This document shows positions 1-11,488 of a stretch of DNA of 64,000 bases, in pieces. Position numbers and translations under genes: made by a program. Every line of letters starts with the position of its first letter. Position 1 is the first letter of the stretch. The notes below the pieces were generated by a model. The model searched no databases and had not been told where the DNA came from. It was given only the letters and a program-made list of their open reading frames with translations. The DNA comes from Artocarpus heterophyllus (lineage: Eukaryota > Streptophyta > Magnoliopsida > Rosales > Moraceae): the NCBI GenBank assembly GCA_025403435.1, contig CM046327.1:12826218-12890217 (forward strand). Reading direction: 5' to 3'.

Positions 1-1077
1 TAATAAAATAAATTATGATTGTCTAATTTTGTGATGGCATTCTAAAGTATTTTAAAATTATTTAAAAATATTTAAATAAAAAATTGAGAATTTTATATTT
101 ATTAAAGATTTGTAACTTTTGCATAAATACTTAAAATATTTATATTATGGAACAATAGGTAAATTAAGAATAACATTTTATAATCAAGATTAATTTAGTA
201 AATTTAAACTATGACATAAACATCTGTTGTGAAGAAGCGTCCCCTGATCTACTTCTCGGATTCTATTGTAGTTTTTAGAAGTTGTGGGAAAAAACATGGT
301 TTACCAAACACTTGACTTGTTGCAGGTTGTTATAAAAGCTAGCTAAAAACTGTCCTTAAAAATAATACCAAACAGACTTTGGGTTACTTTGATATTTACT
401 TTTAAACGGTGCTTTTAGCTTTTACAACCACTTTTAATCGCCTGCAGGTAATTAGAGTTTTGGTAAACCTCATTTTTACGAAATAGTTTGTAAAAACTGT
501 TGCACAAGCAGACTTTTATAAGCGGATCATGGATTTCTATTCTACAACAACTTCTGTTATTATTATTTAAATTTATTAGATTAACCTTAATAATAATACT
601 TAAGCGATCTATACATTTTTGCTATAACAAATTAATATATATATATATATATATGTATTTTAAATATTTGTTTAACTGTTTCAAATTTCTAAATATAAAA
701 TTCTAAATTTCATTCAAACATATCTAATAATTTTTGATTGCTTTAGAATGACAACAACAGATCGTAAATTTAGATTTTATTTTATTATTATAATTTTTCT
801 ATTTTAAGCATTTTATTACACAATTAACGGTGTTGAGTAATTTCTCTTAGACAGGGATGTGGGTTTCATCTTGTGGTGGAGTGTAGAATTACAATTCCGT
901 CATGTCTATAACCACACAATTATTTTTTAGTATTTTAATGTAAAAATATAACAAACGTGGGCTTTAAAATTAAAATTGAAAACTAGAACTATGAATATGT
1001 GTAGTAAGGTGTCTTCATTCTTATCATTATACATCTTTACATTAATTTTATATATGATTTACAAAACACTTAGAGGA
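1..1077. other. AT-rich intergenic DNA
   Basis: No coding region is supported here. The stretch is AT-rich with scattered homopolymers and a short (TA)n run near 639-653. A small reading frame around 500-706 has the low-complexity hydrophobic composition expected from AT-rich noise and is not called as a gene. Confidence 0.6.
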
Positions 1078-1250
1078 TGTTTGAAAGGGTGATAAAAATT
1101 ATTGGTTAAAATCATTTTTATTGTAGCATATAAAAATTTTACACTATAACAATTTTTTTTTATTACTGTAATATATAAAAAATTTATATTATTTATAATT
1201 AAATTTATAATAAAAACTATGGTTCATACCATTTAACCCAACAACCACTT
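1078..1250. repeat. MITE-like repeat, family 1, copy 1
   Basis: This block starts with a gtttgaaag-type end and closes with a partly complementary end near 1230-1250. It contains the phrases 'gtagcatataaaaattttacac' (split here for description) and 'ttattactgtaatatataa'. Recognisably related blocks occur at about 9786-9950, 10190-10340 and 57205-57378. A dispersed short AT-rich repeat with inverted ends and no coding capacity fits a hAT-type MITE. The superfamily is inferred from end sequence alone, and target duplications were not confirmed. Confidence 0.45.
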
Positions 1251-1948
1251 AGAATTTTAGTTCTTATGTTCACAGCAACTAAAAAAATGTTACCGTACAC
1301 TGACCTCCTTACAACAGACAGTGCTAAACTGATAAATACGCCAAACTTCCGTCCTTTTGTTTTTTGACCCTTTTTTTAAAGGAGAATTAAGAAAAGTGTT
1401 TTGTAAATAGACCATCCTTTTTCATATCTTATTAAACAAATTTCGTTTAAAAATCTAGACGCCCATAATTTGTCCTTCTTCATGTGCCCTTGTTAGTTTT
1501 TTTTTTTTTTTAATTTCTTATTTGACCTTTTTCTGTGTAAAGGGGAACATAAACTTAAAGCCTAGGCAAAAGCCAAAACCTAACCGACATGAGGAAATTC
1601 TTGTGAACAGTGTTGTCAAGAGACATTGAATCAATCCTTTCAAAAAGAAAAAAAAAAAAATCAGTGAATCATTGGAGGGTAGGTCCCACCACATCGATGA
1701 CGCTGATCCTGTTCGTCGATTAGACATCCTCCACGTGCACGTGATATCGCACTGCTCCCCACAATAGCTGTCGACCCCACCTGCCGCACGCAATCCCATC
1801 CCATACTCAATTTCATTTGGGGTTTAATTCCTAGTCCCTAAACTTTATTCTAGTTTCACTGTGATTCCTGTCTTTTAAAATGTTTAATTCTAATCAATTT
1901 CTTATTTTATTTCAATTTGATTCCTTCATTAAAAAAATATTAAATATT
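1251..1948. other. intergenic DNA with a GC-richer patch and overlapping G-boxes
   Basis: No gene is supported. The interval around 1680-1800 is clearly richer in G+C than its surroundings and contains CACGTGCACGTG at 1732-1743, two overlapping G-box cores. A minus-strand frame at 1518-1799 lacks any recognisable domain and contains a homopolymer Phe run, so it is not called. Confidence 0.5.
1732..1743. promoter_or_regulatory. double G-box CACGTGCACGTG
   Basis: Two overlapping CACGTG hexamers form a 12-bp G-box pair. In plants this core binds bZIP and bHLH factors. No adjacent gene could be identified, so a regulatory role is only possible. Confidence 0.3.
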
Positions 1949-2424
1949 AGGTTATTTATCTTTTTATATTTTATATTTTAGGTTTATTCAAATTATATGT
2001 TAGGTTTTTTATTTTATTAAATATATACCTTTAAATTATATTTAATATAAAAATTTATACTTATTCTATTCAATCGTCAATTTTAACTTAAAAATTGTCC
2101 AAAATATCCTCAAATTGAAATATAAGAAAACTTAAAAAACTTAAAAAAAATTTAGACTAAGAGTTGTGACTTATGTAAAATACCCTCAAAATAGATGTAT
2201 TATGAATTTTTCTTTTTGTTTTGTTTTTTTTTTATGTTGTAACTTTTCTCTTTTATTTAAAGTAATTTAGTTATTTTAAAGACCAAAATCAATTTTAGCT
2301 AAGTTAAGATATAGATTTATGCATTAAATCTAATCCAAAGGTATCCATTTGTTGAAATAAAAACCAAATATATTATAGTTTTTAAATAAAGATAAAACAA
2401 AAGGTATAAAAAGGTAAATATCCC
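1949..2424. mobile_element. MULE-type MITE with 9-bp target duplication
   Basis: The element is 476 bp long with imperfect terminal inverted repeats of roughly 150 bp. The left end reads AGGTTATTTATCTTTTTATA and the right end, reverse-complemented, GGGATATTTACCTTTTTATA. It is flanked by direct copies of TTAAATATT at 1940-1948 and 2425-2433. Nine-bp duplications are typical of Mutator-like elements. It has no coding capacity. A related copy enlarged by other inserts lies at about 25886-26710. Confidence 0.55.
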
Positions 2425-2433
2425 TTAAATATT

Positions 2434-3108
2434 TGGTTGGATCTTACACGTGCTATCCATGTGACAACGTTAATGACAGACCAAAACCATATTTGTTTAT
2501 AATTTGTTATTATTTTCTCAGGCTTACAATCTAGACCATGATAGTATCAACAAAGAGCTGATTTTGATTTTCCTGCACACACACATATATCTGTACATAT
2601 AATTTTTACCTTTTTATTTAAACTACACAATTGTCAATTACAAAGTTTTTAGTTATATGCATATATTAGTTTCTCATTTTATATTTTTTTTCAATTTTAA
2701 TCCCTAATAATAACACCCATTTAATAGATAAATCAAAATTGAAATAAAATAATAGATTAGAGATCAAGACAAGATCAAAGTAAGACATTTTAAAAATTTT
2801 TAGTCAAATATTTTACATCTAGCTTAAGAAGAGATGAGGACCAAAGTATGATGTTTCAAAAATTAGAAATCAAAATAAAATAATTTTTTTGAATACAAAT
2901 AAAATAAATATTTAGATCAACCTTTCATTTAACAAGCAATTGAAAAATCTCTTTCATCTCAATAGGATTATAACCTCGTTACTCATAAAACTATAGGCTG
3001 GTATATAGTATACTTTTTAGACTAAGTCTTACTGTTTTGTTAGTAACAAGTTATAACTTATAAGATTAAATAAGATTGCTGTAAATAATTTATTTACTCA
3101 TTAGAGTG
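2434..3108. other. AT-rich intergenic DNA
   Basis: No gene, RNA gene or convincing repeat boundary is seen. The stretch contains a short CA-rich run near 2576-2584 and scattered poly-A or poly-T tracts. Confidence 0.5.
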
Positions 3109-4335
3109 ATTTGCATCGATGGTCATTCAACTCTTTAATAGGTGATACTTTAGTCATTCTTTTTCTAATTTTAACAAATCAGTCCCTCAACTCTGAAACT
3201 CTTGGCCATTAATGGACTTCTATCAAAATCCGTTAAAAACTTCACAGAAAAATACATATGGGCGCCACGTGAGGATAATAAGATTGAAATTACTAAGTTG
3301 TCCCCGTTCATCCTTTACAGCCATAATTTTCAAGTTTCAACAAAAAAAGAGAAATAACCTTTGATAGTCAATCCAGAAGCTCTAATGGCCAGTCAAAGTT
3401 CAGTTAAACAAAATGTGATTGATTGCTAGTGAATGAAAGAAAGAAAGAAAGAAAGATACTGACAATTACAACCAGACCAAACGACACATTGTTGCTCATT
3501 TAATTTACAAGCTCAAGTTCAAGAACAAATTTTTAAACTTTTTTTTAAAGAGAGAAAAAAGGAGAGAGAATTAAAGATCCTAAATCAACATTGATAATAG
3601 AAGATCTAAAATTGATTAGAGAAAGAAATTCAAAAAAAGAGTACCAAAAGTGAAGATTCCAATAGGACAATTGTCAAGCATATTAAGCTAAGTTTTAATT
3701 CGTCCCATGAAATCCATGACTTCTTGAATGGGCCTTGTTAGCTCGAGCTCTTCGCCGCACTGATCGAGCCCCTCGCTACCTCTGTCCTAGACCCACTCCC
3801 CTGACCAAACACAGCCGCAGATCGTCACTGCCCAACCCTACCCCAAATCTCCCTCCCGGTCTGGTCCTCTCTCTATATCCCCACTGGCTTAAATTGAATA
3901 TTATCCCCACTAGCCTAATTTTTTTTTTCATTTTTTGAGGAATTAACATGTAAGATTTTGTGGCTGTGGACAAAAAAAGATGGACTTGAGTGTAGTCACA
4001 TACAAGCACCATCATTAGTGAAGAAGGTGAGGAAGGAAGAGAGGAAGATTGGGATATTGCCTTTTTTTTTTTTTGGATGTATTAAGAGGAAGAGATAGTT
4101 TTTCTCAAGAAAAAAAGGAAAAAAAAAAAAGATAGTGAGAATACCATTATACCCTTTAAAAATTGGTCACATGATGCATACATGCATGATTCCAGCGTGA
4201 TTCCATGAGTTTTTAGCGAATTTTTATAGAAATCTATTAATTGTCAATGGTTTAAAAGTCGAGGGATTAATTTATTAAAATTAAAAAAAGATTAAAATAT
4301 ACCTATTAAAAAATTGAGAGACCATTGATACAAAT
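3109..4335. mobile_element. TIR transposon, possible Pack-type element with GC-rich insert
   Basis: The ends form long imperfect terminal inverted repeats. Left 3109-3245 begins ATTTGCATCGATGGTCA and right 4211-4335, reverse-complemented, begins ATTTGTATCAATGGTC; both continue in register for more than 100 bp through matching phrases. No clear target duplication was found, so the superfamily is uncertain (long TIRs suggest a Mutator-like element). The interior at about 3735-3900 is much richer in G+C than the element arms, as expected for a captured host segment. The small frames there show no recognisable domain. A (GAAA)n run lies at 3434-3455. Confidence 0.5.
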
Positions 4336-6470
4336 GTCTCGTTATTTACAGAAAAGTAAGCGCAATTCCACGTGCGTCAAAACCAAAGGGAAGACTTTTT
4401 TGTCCTACGTGGCTCGAGACCACGTGGTATTCTTTTCAAGTGCACCGCCGCCCAATAAAAAAAATAAAAAAGGCTTGCGACCACCCACGAACCGGGCACG
4501 CCCTCTCGTAACCGCTTACTTGGTTCCCACGACTTCCTCTCTTTCGCTGATCTCTAATAGGCATCCTAACCGTCGCTTCTGTTGACAATCATTCAACTTC
4601 TTCTAAAAATTAATCCAACCGACATCCGTTTCAGCGTGTGTGTGCACGTGTGAAACTCTTGTGTGCCGTCACTGGGCAAAAAAAAACAAAAAGTGTAGCT
4701 CTTGTGGGGATTTGCTGTTAGGCTTTGGCTGTCACTTAAATTTCCTCACGGCCGGGCTTTTATGATAGTTGAAACTAAACGAGGACACTTGTTTACAAAT
4801 CCTATGTGATGTTTTTCGCCGTCACCTAATTTTCTGTTTCAGATAGAGACAGATATAAGAAGAGATTCCACCACTGGTAGGGTCATAATTAGACTAGTAA
4901 CATTGCATGTGTTTGATTATGTAGGTATACGTATACATCTAACCAGGCTTAGATTAATATTGGTTGAAAATGACGATATGAGTTACGAAACAACATGAAC
5001 TTAATTCAAACCAATGACATGATTGACAGAAAATTTACTCAATTTATTAAATTTTTTAAAAAATACAGAAAATCTACGACAAATAATTTTTTGAAAAAAA
5101 TAATTCTAACAAATTTACTTTAAAAAAAATAAAAAATATCATAAATTAGAGTATAGAATAGTAGATTAAGTAAATAAAGTAATGTATATGTTGCTTAAAT
5201 AAAAATTGTGACAATATGGATCTCAGTGACCCTTTTATTGAATAATATACTATTACAAAAATAATTTTATTAATTTATTAGTGATCCTAATATGTTAGTC
5301 GGTGAATATTTTTCAATCTGTAAATATTTTTTAGCGTGGCACAATTTATTGAGATAATAAAAGATGTGGCGAAATTTTCACAATAAGAGCCGCGAAAAAG
5401 AACTCAATTTCTCAAAATATTAAATTATATATAAACATAAAAGAGTCTAAAATCTAGCTAAATATATATATTCAAAGCATTCCTTCCCAATAATAAAAAA
5501 AAAATCAAAGTGTTTAAAACAAGCATAAGACAAGATTCTCCAATACATGCATAAAAAGGGTTTACCTCATTTAACCTTTGACTATTAAGTAGTTGAGAAC
5601 TTAGTCTCGAAACTTTTTTCTTTTCTAAATAAATAGTTCCTTGAACTCTTATCCTCTACTTGATATGAAAGAAAATTGGATGGAAGGAAAATGCTGAAGG
5701 GATTTTGGAATAGGAAATTGATAGATGAGGGTGTTTGGTAGTAGGGAAGTTTGGATGGAAAGGAAAACGAGATTAGAAAAACTACCAAGTAAGTTCTATT
5801 ATATTTTCTCCTCTCAAAATTGGATGGATTATTAGATGAAAAAGATTATCAATTATATAAACGAGACAAAATTACAAAATTATCCATAAAAATTATATAA
5901 AAAAAATCTGGAAAATACTTTCTCTCCCATACTTTACAAATCTTCAGCACATTTCATGTTTTATTTCTTGACTGGTTCTCTCTCTTACAAACCTTCACTA
6001 ATCACTATACCTCACATCTCCATCATAAATTTCTTATCCTTTTGCAGAAAAGCTTATTTTACAATTTCTATTGTTGAAGATTGATAAAGGAATGTAGTCC
6101 AAATTTATTTAACTTATTGTTAATTTGTGGTTGAATCTCTCTTCTTTTGATTTTATGTTTTGTTGTCTTCTTGAATTAAGGAGAATGTTGAATTTTTCTT
6201 TTCTTTTTTTATGAAAATTGAAAGTTTTACAAAAACCCAAGCACCTTTGTAAAAACAACCAAACTTGTTGTTCATTTTCCAATCCAGTCATCATTCCTAG
6301 GTCAGTCTCCTTCTTTTTCTCAATTCATTTAATCTTTCTTTCGTTTTCGACAATATTTATACTATTTTTACCTGATGTTTCTAATCAGATTTTTTTACAT
6401 GTAATTGACCACTTTTTTGCCCTAGGAAATTTAATTTCACTTTGAATTTTTCTTGCTTCAAGTAATTGTT
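4336..6470. other. intergenic DNA, G-box-rich at its left end
   Basis: No gene is supported. The first 350 bp are GC-richer and contain several ACGT-core motifs. A frame at 4325-4585 is uninterrupted but has no recognised domain and could be promoter or leader DNA of an unannotated gene. From 4900 onward the DNA is AT-rich. A block at 5690-5790 (gtttggtagtagggaag) and one near 6750-6890 (cttccttcctaccaaaag) look partly complementary, which suggests a decayed inverted-repeat element between them. Confidence 0.45.
4369..4650. promoter_or_regulatory. cluster of G-box/ACGT elements
   Basis: CACGTG occurs at 4369-4374, 4421-4426 (inside the palindrome ACCACGTGGT) and 4645-4650, with a TACGTGG at about 4406. 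Three full G-boxes in 280 bp of a GC-richer island is a typical plant promoter pattern for light or abscisic-acid response. No downstream gene could be established. Confidence 0.3.
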
Positions 6471-6472
6471 TT

Positions 6473-6660
6473 TCTTTTTTTCTTTTTTGGAAGCAAGATC
6501 TCAGCACAAACACAGTAATAAGCTCAAAAAAAAAAAAAAAAAAACAAAGAAGCAAAATCTTCATCTACATAAACATTTCCTTTAGCATCTTCAAAAATGC
6601 GATTGTTTCTTTGAAGCCAAATAGCCCAAGTAACCGCGAACCATCTCCTTTACAAGTGAA
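6473..6660 (-). pseudogene. LINE ORF2 C-terminal fragment
   Basis: Read on the minus strand from about 6655 downward, the sequence encodes a segment containing WAIWLQRNNRIFED. This is the signature found near the zf-RVT C-terminal region of plant non-LTR retrotransposon ORF2 proteins. The frame continues through an A/T homopolymer (a Phe run) to about 6473. Only this small C-terminal scrap is present, with no reverse transcriptase core. It is a dead LINE remnant. Confidence 0.5.
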
Positions 6661-7316
6661 GAATTGTATTGGTTGTATTGGGTAAAAAAGTAATTATATT
6701 GATTATAATTTTTTCATCCTTTAGGTTTTACTTTCTATACCAGACACATAGAAGTAAATTCATTTTCTTTCCTTCCTGTCATACTAAACAACTGAAAAGA
6801 AAACTAAAATCCTTTTTTTCCTTTTAGTTTTCTATTCTTTATAATTTTCCTTTCCCTCTCATTTTCTTTCCTTCCTACCAAAAGAAGTTTTAAAAGAACT
6901 AACTTTTGTAACATCCATTAAGTTTTCGATGGAAAACATGAGTCCTAATTTTTTTACTAAATGTACTAACCTAATCTTAACAAAAATAAATGAAAAAACT
7001 TAAAAAAAAAACTGCTTAGAACAAAACCCTCACTCCTAAACAGATATACTAAACGCCCCTTCACCCCTTCTTTCATTGCACGCCCAACTATGTTGTTGCC
7101 CACCCTTCAATCCAACACTCAACTTGTTGCTTCGCTTTGGTGGCATACTCTTAAGCATCACTTGATCACGATTTCAAAGCGTTGATCAAGTGTGAAAAGA
7201 ATCCCTACCATATGATTGTCACCTTCTAGCAAGAGATTGATCAAGGAGACTATGGTGTTTATCGGGGCAATGAGTACCTCGAGACTATTAGAGGCTTCAA
7301 GGATAGCAAAACCCTA
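6661..7316. other. intergenic DNA left of the CACTA element
   Basis: No gene is supported. A segment around 7080-7300 is slightly GC-richer and may be a degraded coding fragment, but no family was recognised. The last three bases (CTA, 7314-7316) are the target duplication of the next element. Confidence 0.45.
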
Positions 7317-9311
7317 CATTAGTAGAAATTATAGATTACACGACGGTTTAAAACCGTCGTGATATATTTTCATGATGGTTTAAAAACTGTTGTGTAATTG
7401 TCCGTTGTTATACCAACGAGACTTTTTATGACGGTTTTTTACCTTCGTGGATTTCTTATTTTGGTAGGGTTATGGGATCTTAGGACGAGGTTACCACGAC
7501 AGTTTTCACTAAAAACCATCGTGAAACTCTAAGCTTACACGACGATTTTTAGGAAAACCGTTGTATAAGCTATGCCTTACACGACGGTTTTTATAAAAAC
7601 TGTCATGTAAGGCTCTTATTTCACGACCGTTTTCACTAAAAATCGTCGTGAAAAATTGGTCTGAAGCTAAAAAAATAAAACCAGAATTTTTGGTTCCCAC
7701 GGGATGAATGGTCCCTTGTTTTCACCATTAATACAATGACTTAATTTTATAATCACATAATTATATTGAACTATAAATTTTTACAAAATCATATATATTT
7801 ACATTGTAAAGTCATATACTCTTTTCATGCTTGCACAACAGTTGATGGATTTTTGGTGTCTAAGTCCATGCATGCTATCATGTGTGAGATAAAGAAAGAA
7901 AAACAAAAATAAATATAATTAACAAAAATAATGAAAATAAAATTAATTAACTAAAACACAAACACATAGTCATAGAAGCTTTTCATCAAATATGTGATGG
8001 GCATCACAATAATAGTTAGCATCACAAACACATAAAACGTAACTTATTCTCATACCAAAATGCTAAATGTTGTTCAAAGTTCTTTCAAACACCAAATACA
8101 AGTAACACATACTAAATGGCAAATAACAAATTAATATAACTAATATTAAAACTAAAACTAAAGCTAAATAACACTAAAATAACCAAATAATACTAAGTTT
8201 AGAACTAATAATAACGCTAAAACAAAAAGTAATAGTTTGAAATTTACCAACGGCAGTGGAGTCGGTAGAACGGCAAAGGACGAGTCGAACGATGGTGGAG
8301 TCTGTAGAATGTCAAGGGTAAGGATGAACGGTGGTGAATGGCTTCGGGTTTGTTAGGTGGGTTGTGGAGAGAGTTACAGAGGAATGTCAAAGTTGGTGGA
8401 ATGCCGTGGGGGTTGGGTTCGTCGGTGGCTAGGTCGTGGGGGGAGGAGTTAGAGAAAGAAAGGGGTTTGAGAGTTAGTGGGTTTGAGTTAGAGAAATTTT
8501 GAATAAATAGGGAAGGCCATGTCGTTGGCACGGTATTAAATTTCGACAGGATATTAAAAATTTTGAACATGCGAAACATTTCACGATGGTTTTTATTAAA
8601 AACCGTCGTGAAAGGTTATTTCCTTCTATGACAGTTTTTTATAAAAACCGTTGTGAAAGGGCTTTAACAACGGTTTTTATAAAAACCGTCGTGAAAGGTC
8701 CCGAGGCTTCCACGACGGTTTTTGTAAAAACCGTTGTGGAAGGGCTTCCACGGCGGTTTTTTTAAAAACTGTTGTGGAAGCCTTTCACGACGGTTTTTAC
8801 AAAAACCGTCGTGTAAGCCCTTTCACGATGATTTTTACAAAAACTGTCATGGAAGATTCTCATGTTTGAAATTTTTAGTTTCCTATCCAAATTTAACCTT
8901 CGTGAAAGATTAAATTTTGACGAGCTACTAAAAATTTTAAACATGCAGAACCTTCCACGACGGTTTTTACAAGACGATTTTTATAAAAACCGTCGTGAAA
9001 TGTTAAATTAGGCAGGACACTAAAAATTTTAAACATCAAAACCTTATACGACGGTTTTTATAAAAACCATCGTGAAAGATTAAATTTTCTAAAGATTTTA
9101 AAATCTTCCACGACAGCTTTTATAAAAACCATCGTGAAAGGATTAATCTTCCACAACGGTTTTTTAAAAAATCGTCGTGATAGCTCCTGCCAATATCACG
9201 ACGGTTTTTGTTTTTGCGGACGTAACTCGTCGCTTTTTTTTTCCTTGTTACGATGGTTTTTGAGAAACGGTCGTTAAATAAAAGTCGTATAATCTTGAAT
9301 TTATTGTAGTG
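7317..9311. mobile_element. non-autonomous CACTA (En/Spm-like) transposon
   Basis: The right end, reverse-complemented, reads CACTACAATAAATTCAAG. The left end reads CATTAGTAGAAATTATAG (one change from the canonical CACTA). The element is flanked by the 3-bp duplication CTA at 7314-7316 and 9312-9314, which is diagnostic for the superfamily. Both subterminal regions, especially 8580-9300, are filled with copies of an ACGACGGTTTTT...AAAAACCGTCGT palindrome, the expected binding array for the TNPA-type accessory transposase. Length is about 2.0 kb. No transposase coding was found, so it would depend on an autonomous relative. The minus-strand frame at 8244-8579 is Pro/Ser/Leu-rich and unrecognised. 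Confidence 0.85.
8580..9240. repeat. CACTA subterminal palindrome array
   Basis: About a dozen variants of the unit ACGACGGTTTTT(n)AAAAACCGTCGTG are repeated here at irregular spacing, each close to a perfect inverted repeat and therefore a small hairpin. More copies lie at 7335-7650 near the other end. In CACTA elements such subterminal repeats are bound by the element-encoded DNA-binding protein. Confidence 0.75.
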
Positions 9312-9785
9312 CTAGCCATGTAGAGCAAAACCCTAAGTTCCTCCATTTTTATCATCTTAATTGTGCGCTCCTAGTCCATGACATCAATGCCTTTTAGTTT
9401 CCTCACCATGATTGTAAATACTGAGTTGAGTTGAATTGAGGATAAGGAAAATAAGAAGACGAAGAGGAATCACAAACAAGTTGAGTTGTGTATGGGAGAT
9501 AAGTGCTAGATTAATTCTCTACGACAATGACCACATATTATTCTAGAACAAATTCTCTCCTTTATTTGAGGTTCCTTATCATTTAAATTTATATTATTTA
9601 TATATTCATATCCAATATTGTGATTTTTCTTAATTATTCCTGAATAATGATAAATGCATGTCACATCGATGCTTTTCTGTCAAAAGTTAAGCAATTGTTT
9701 TCAATTTTATTCCTTTAGCCACTTTTTTAACATTCGGGAGCTTTTATCACACACTCATAGATTGAAAACCAAGTTTGTCACTTAA

Positions 9786-9950
9786 ACGTGTGTTTGGTTA
9801 AATATGATTTATACTATTAATTTAATTATAAATAGTATAAAATTTTTATATATTATAGTTAAAAAAATTATTATAATATAAAATTTTTATATATTATAAT
9901 AAAAATAGTTTTAATCAACAGTTTTTATCACCATATTAAAATACTCTTTT
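9786..9950. repeat. MITE-like repeat, family 1, copy 2
   Basis: An AT-rich block from gtttggttaaatatga to cagtttttatcacc, resembling the block at 1078-1250 in composition and partly in inverted orientation. Internal tandem phrases (aaaatttttatatattata) occur twice. It is more degraded than the other copies. Confidence 0.35.
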
Positions 9951-10189
9951 AATGGTGAAAGAAAAAAAAAACCTCCAACGCTAATGATAGTTGGCCATTG
10001 TAGAAATTCTGTATCCTCCCTCCATTCGCGCCTCACTCTTCGCATTTGCTTTACCCTCAATCCGTATGGACTGAAATGATTGTTCATAACATTAAATTAT
10101 TTTTAAATATAAATAATAGGGTTAACAACTTTTAGCTCGTGGACTCCTAGCATATATAGTGATGTTTTAGTCCTAAACTTTTACAGGGT

Positions 10190-10340
10190 ATTTGGGAGAG
10201 TTGCTTAACCTATTGGTTTGAGTTCGTAAACCATAGCATATAAGAGTTTTATACTGTAATTTTTTACTGTAGCATATAAGAACTTTACATTATTTACAAT
10301 TCAAATTATTGGTTTAAACTACTCTTTCAAACACAATTTT
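10190..10340. repeat. MITE-like repeat, family 1, copy 3
   Basis: A 150-bp block with complementary ends and the internal phrases agcatataagagttttata and actgtagcatataagaac, shared with the copies near 1078, 9786 and 57205. No coding capacity. It is classed as a MITE by size and inverted ends. Confidence 0.45.
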
Positions 10341-10920
10341 AACAAATTAGTCTTAAAATTTTTTTTGACAGTTTAGGTCACCAACTATAAAATTGACGAT
10401 GAATGTTTACAATTTAATGAAGATAAATATGTTTGCTTCAAATATTAACGTAAAATTTATGGACATAGTTAAAAAAAACATTCTCTTCACAAATGTTACA
10501 ATCTATTATACACTACAACGCTTTACATTTATGAAAGCTTCATGTGAAGTTTTTCTTTATTATGTGGTAAGAATGTTATTAAATTTTAGAATTGGTTCCT
10601 CAATTGTTCTTCCCTTCCTTTTTTATTCTTGTCCTTTTCCCCCAAAGTTTTTTTTCCTATTTTATATTTGACCCTCATAAATATTTTTTTTCCTCAAATC
10701 GTCCCGCTGAAATCATTTCGTTTCTCATAATTGTCCCTAAACCTTTTTTTTTTTTTTGAAACTCTATCAAATGTATTCTTTTTACGTGCCCAACGGGTAA
10801 TCGTAACATATACATAATAGACAATCCGTCTTTTCATGGATCTCTTCAAAGATGAGACGATTGGTCCCTCGGGTTTCTTTCTTGACTCTTTACTTCTTGC
10901 TTTAGTTTTTAGTCTTTCTA

Positions 10921-10952
<32 letters not shown>

Positions 10953-11192
10953 TTTGCATTGTTTGATCCTCCGTTTTTTCCCCTCACTTTTATAATTCTT
11001 CTTATTTGCTTTCGTCCTAATATCTTTTCTATTTTTATATCCATTTTATTAAATCGTTTTTGACACTTAATTTGTCTCTGTTGAAATAATTTTCTTATAT
11101 ATAAATCCTTTGAAGCATTTTTCTAAAGATTATTGCTTATCAAAAGTTATCTACACATGAAAAAATTGTAACATATTACGCACACAAGTTCG

Positions 11193-11352
11193 CACGTGTA
11201 TCAAGTAACCTTTGAATAATAATCACAAGTAGTGCTTGTTACCAAATAGAAAATCAAACGAGCCCGTGACGTTAGCTTAACCCCCATAAGTACAAAATAA
11301 CCTTCGTGGAACCAGGTTCCCCGGCCGTGACGACACTCATCTTCTATATATA
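11193..11352 (+). promoter_or_regulatory. promoter region of the 11489 gene (G-box, TATA box)
   Basis: A G-box CACGTG at 11193-11198, a TGACG motif near 11267, and a clear TATA element (tatatata, 11345-11352) lie 137-296 bp upstream of the ATG at 11489. With a transcription start about 30 bp past the TATA box, the 5' leader would be roughly 110 nt. Spacing fits a plant pol II promoter. The regulatory inputs are inferred from motif cores only. Confidence 0.5.
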
Positions 11353-11488
11353 CAAGCCAAAATCATCTATATGCTACGCAAACAAAAGAGTGATAAAACA
11401 AGAAAAAGTTCGCCAAATTTTAGCGACAAAATTCTCGTCCAAAAAAACAGCACATAGATAGAGATTGAAATACAGAATCAATTCCGAC

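Larger units (their letters stand above)
9315..11340. other. intergenic DNA with two MITE copies and a TA microsatellite
   Basis: No gene is supported. Family-1 MITE-like repeats lie at about 9786-9950 and 10190-10340, the second with ends tttgggagagttgctt and its rough complement aagagtagtttaaacc reversed. A (TA)n run occurs at 10919-10943. Frames at 10393-10671, 10694-11044 and 10836-11063 run through homopolymers or the TA repeat and are not called. Confidence 0.5.

Noticed and set aside
7335..9240. CRISPR-like repeat array
   Set aside because: The repeats are palindromic, irregularly spaced, bounded by CACTA termini with a 3-bp duplication, and set in plant DNA. They are transposon subterminal repeats.
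10694..11063. Small proteins on both strands next to the 11489 gene
   Set aside because: They run through a (TA)n microsatellite that yields Ile-Tyr repeats and through poly-T tracts; composition is typical of spurious frames.
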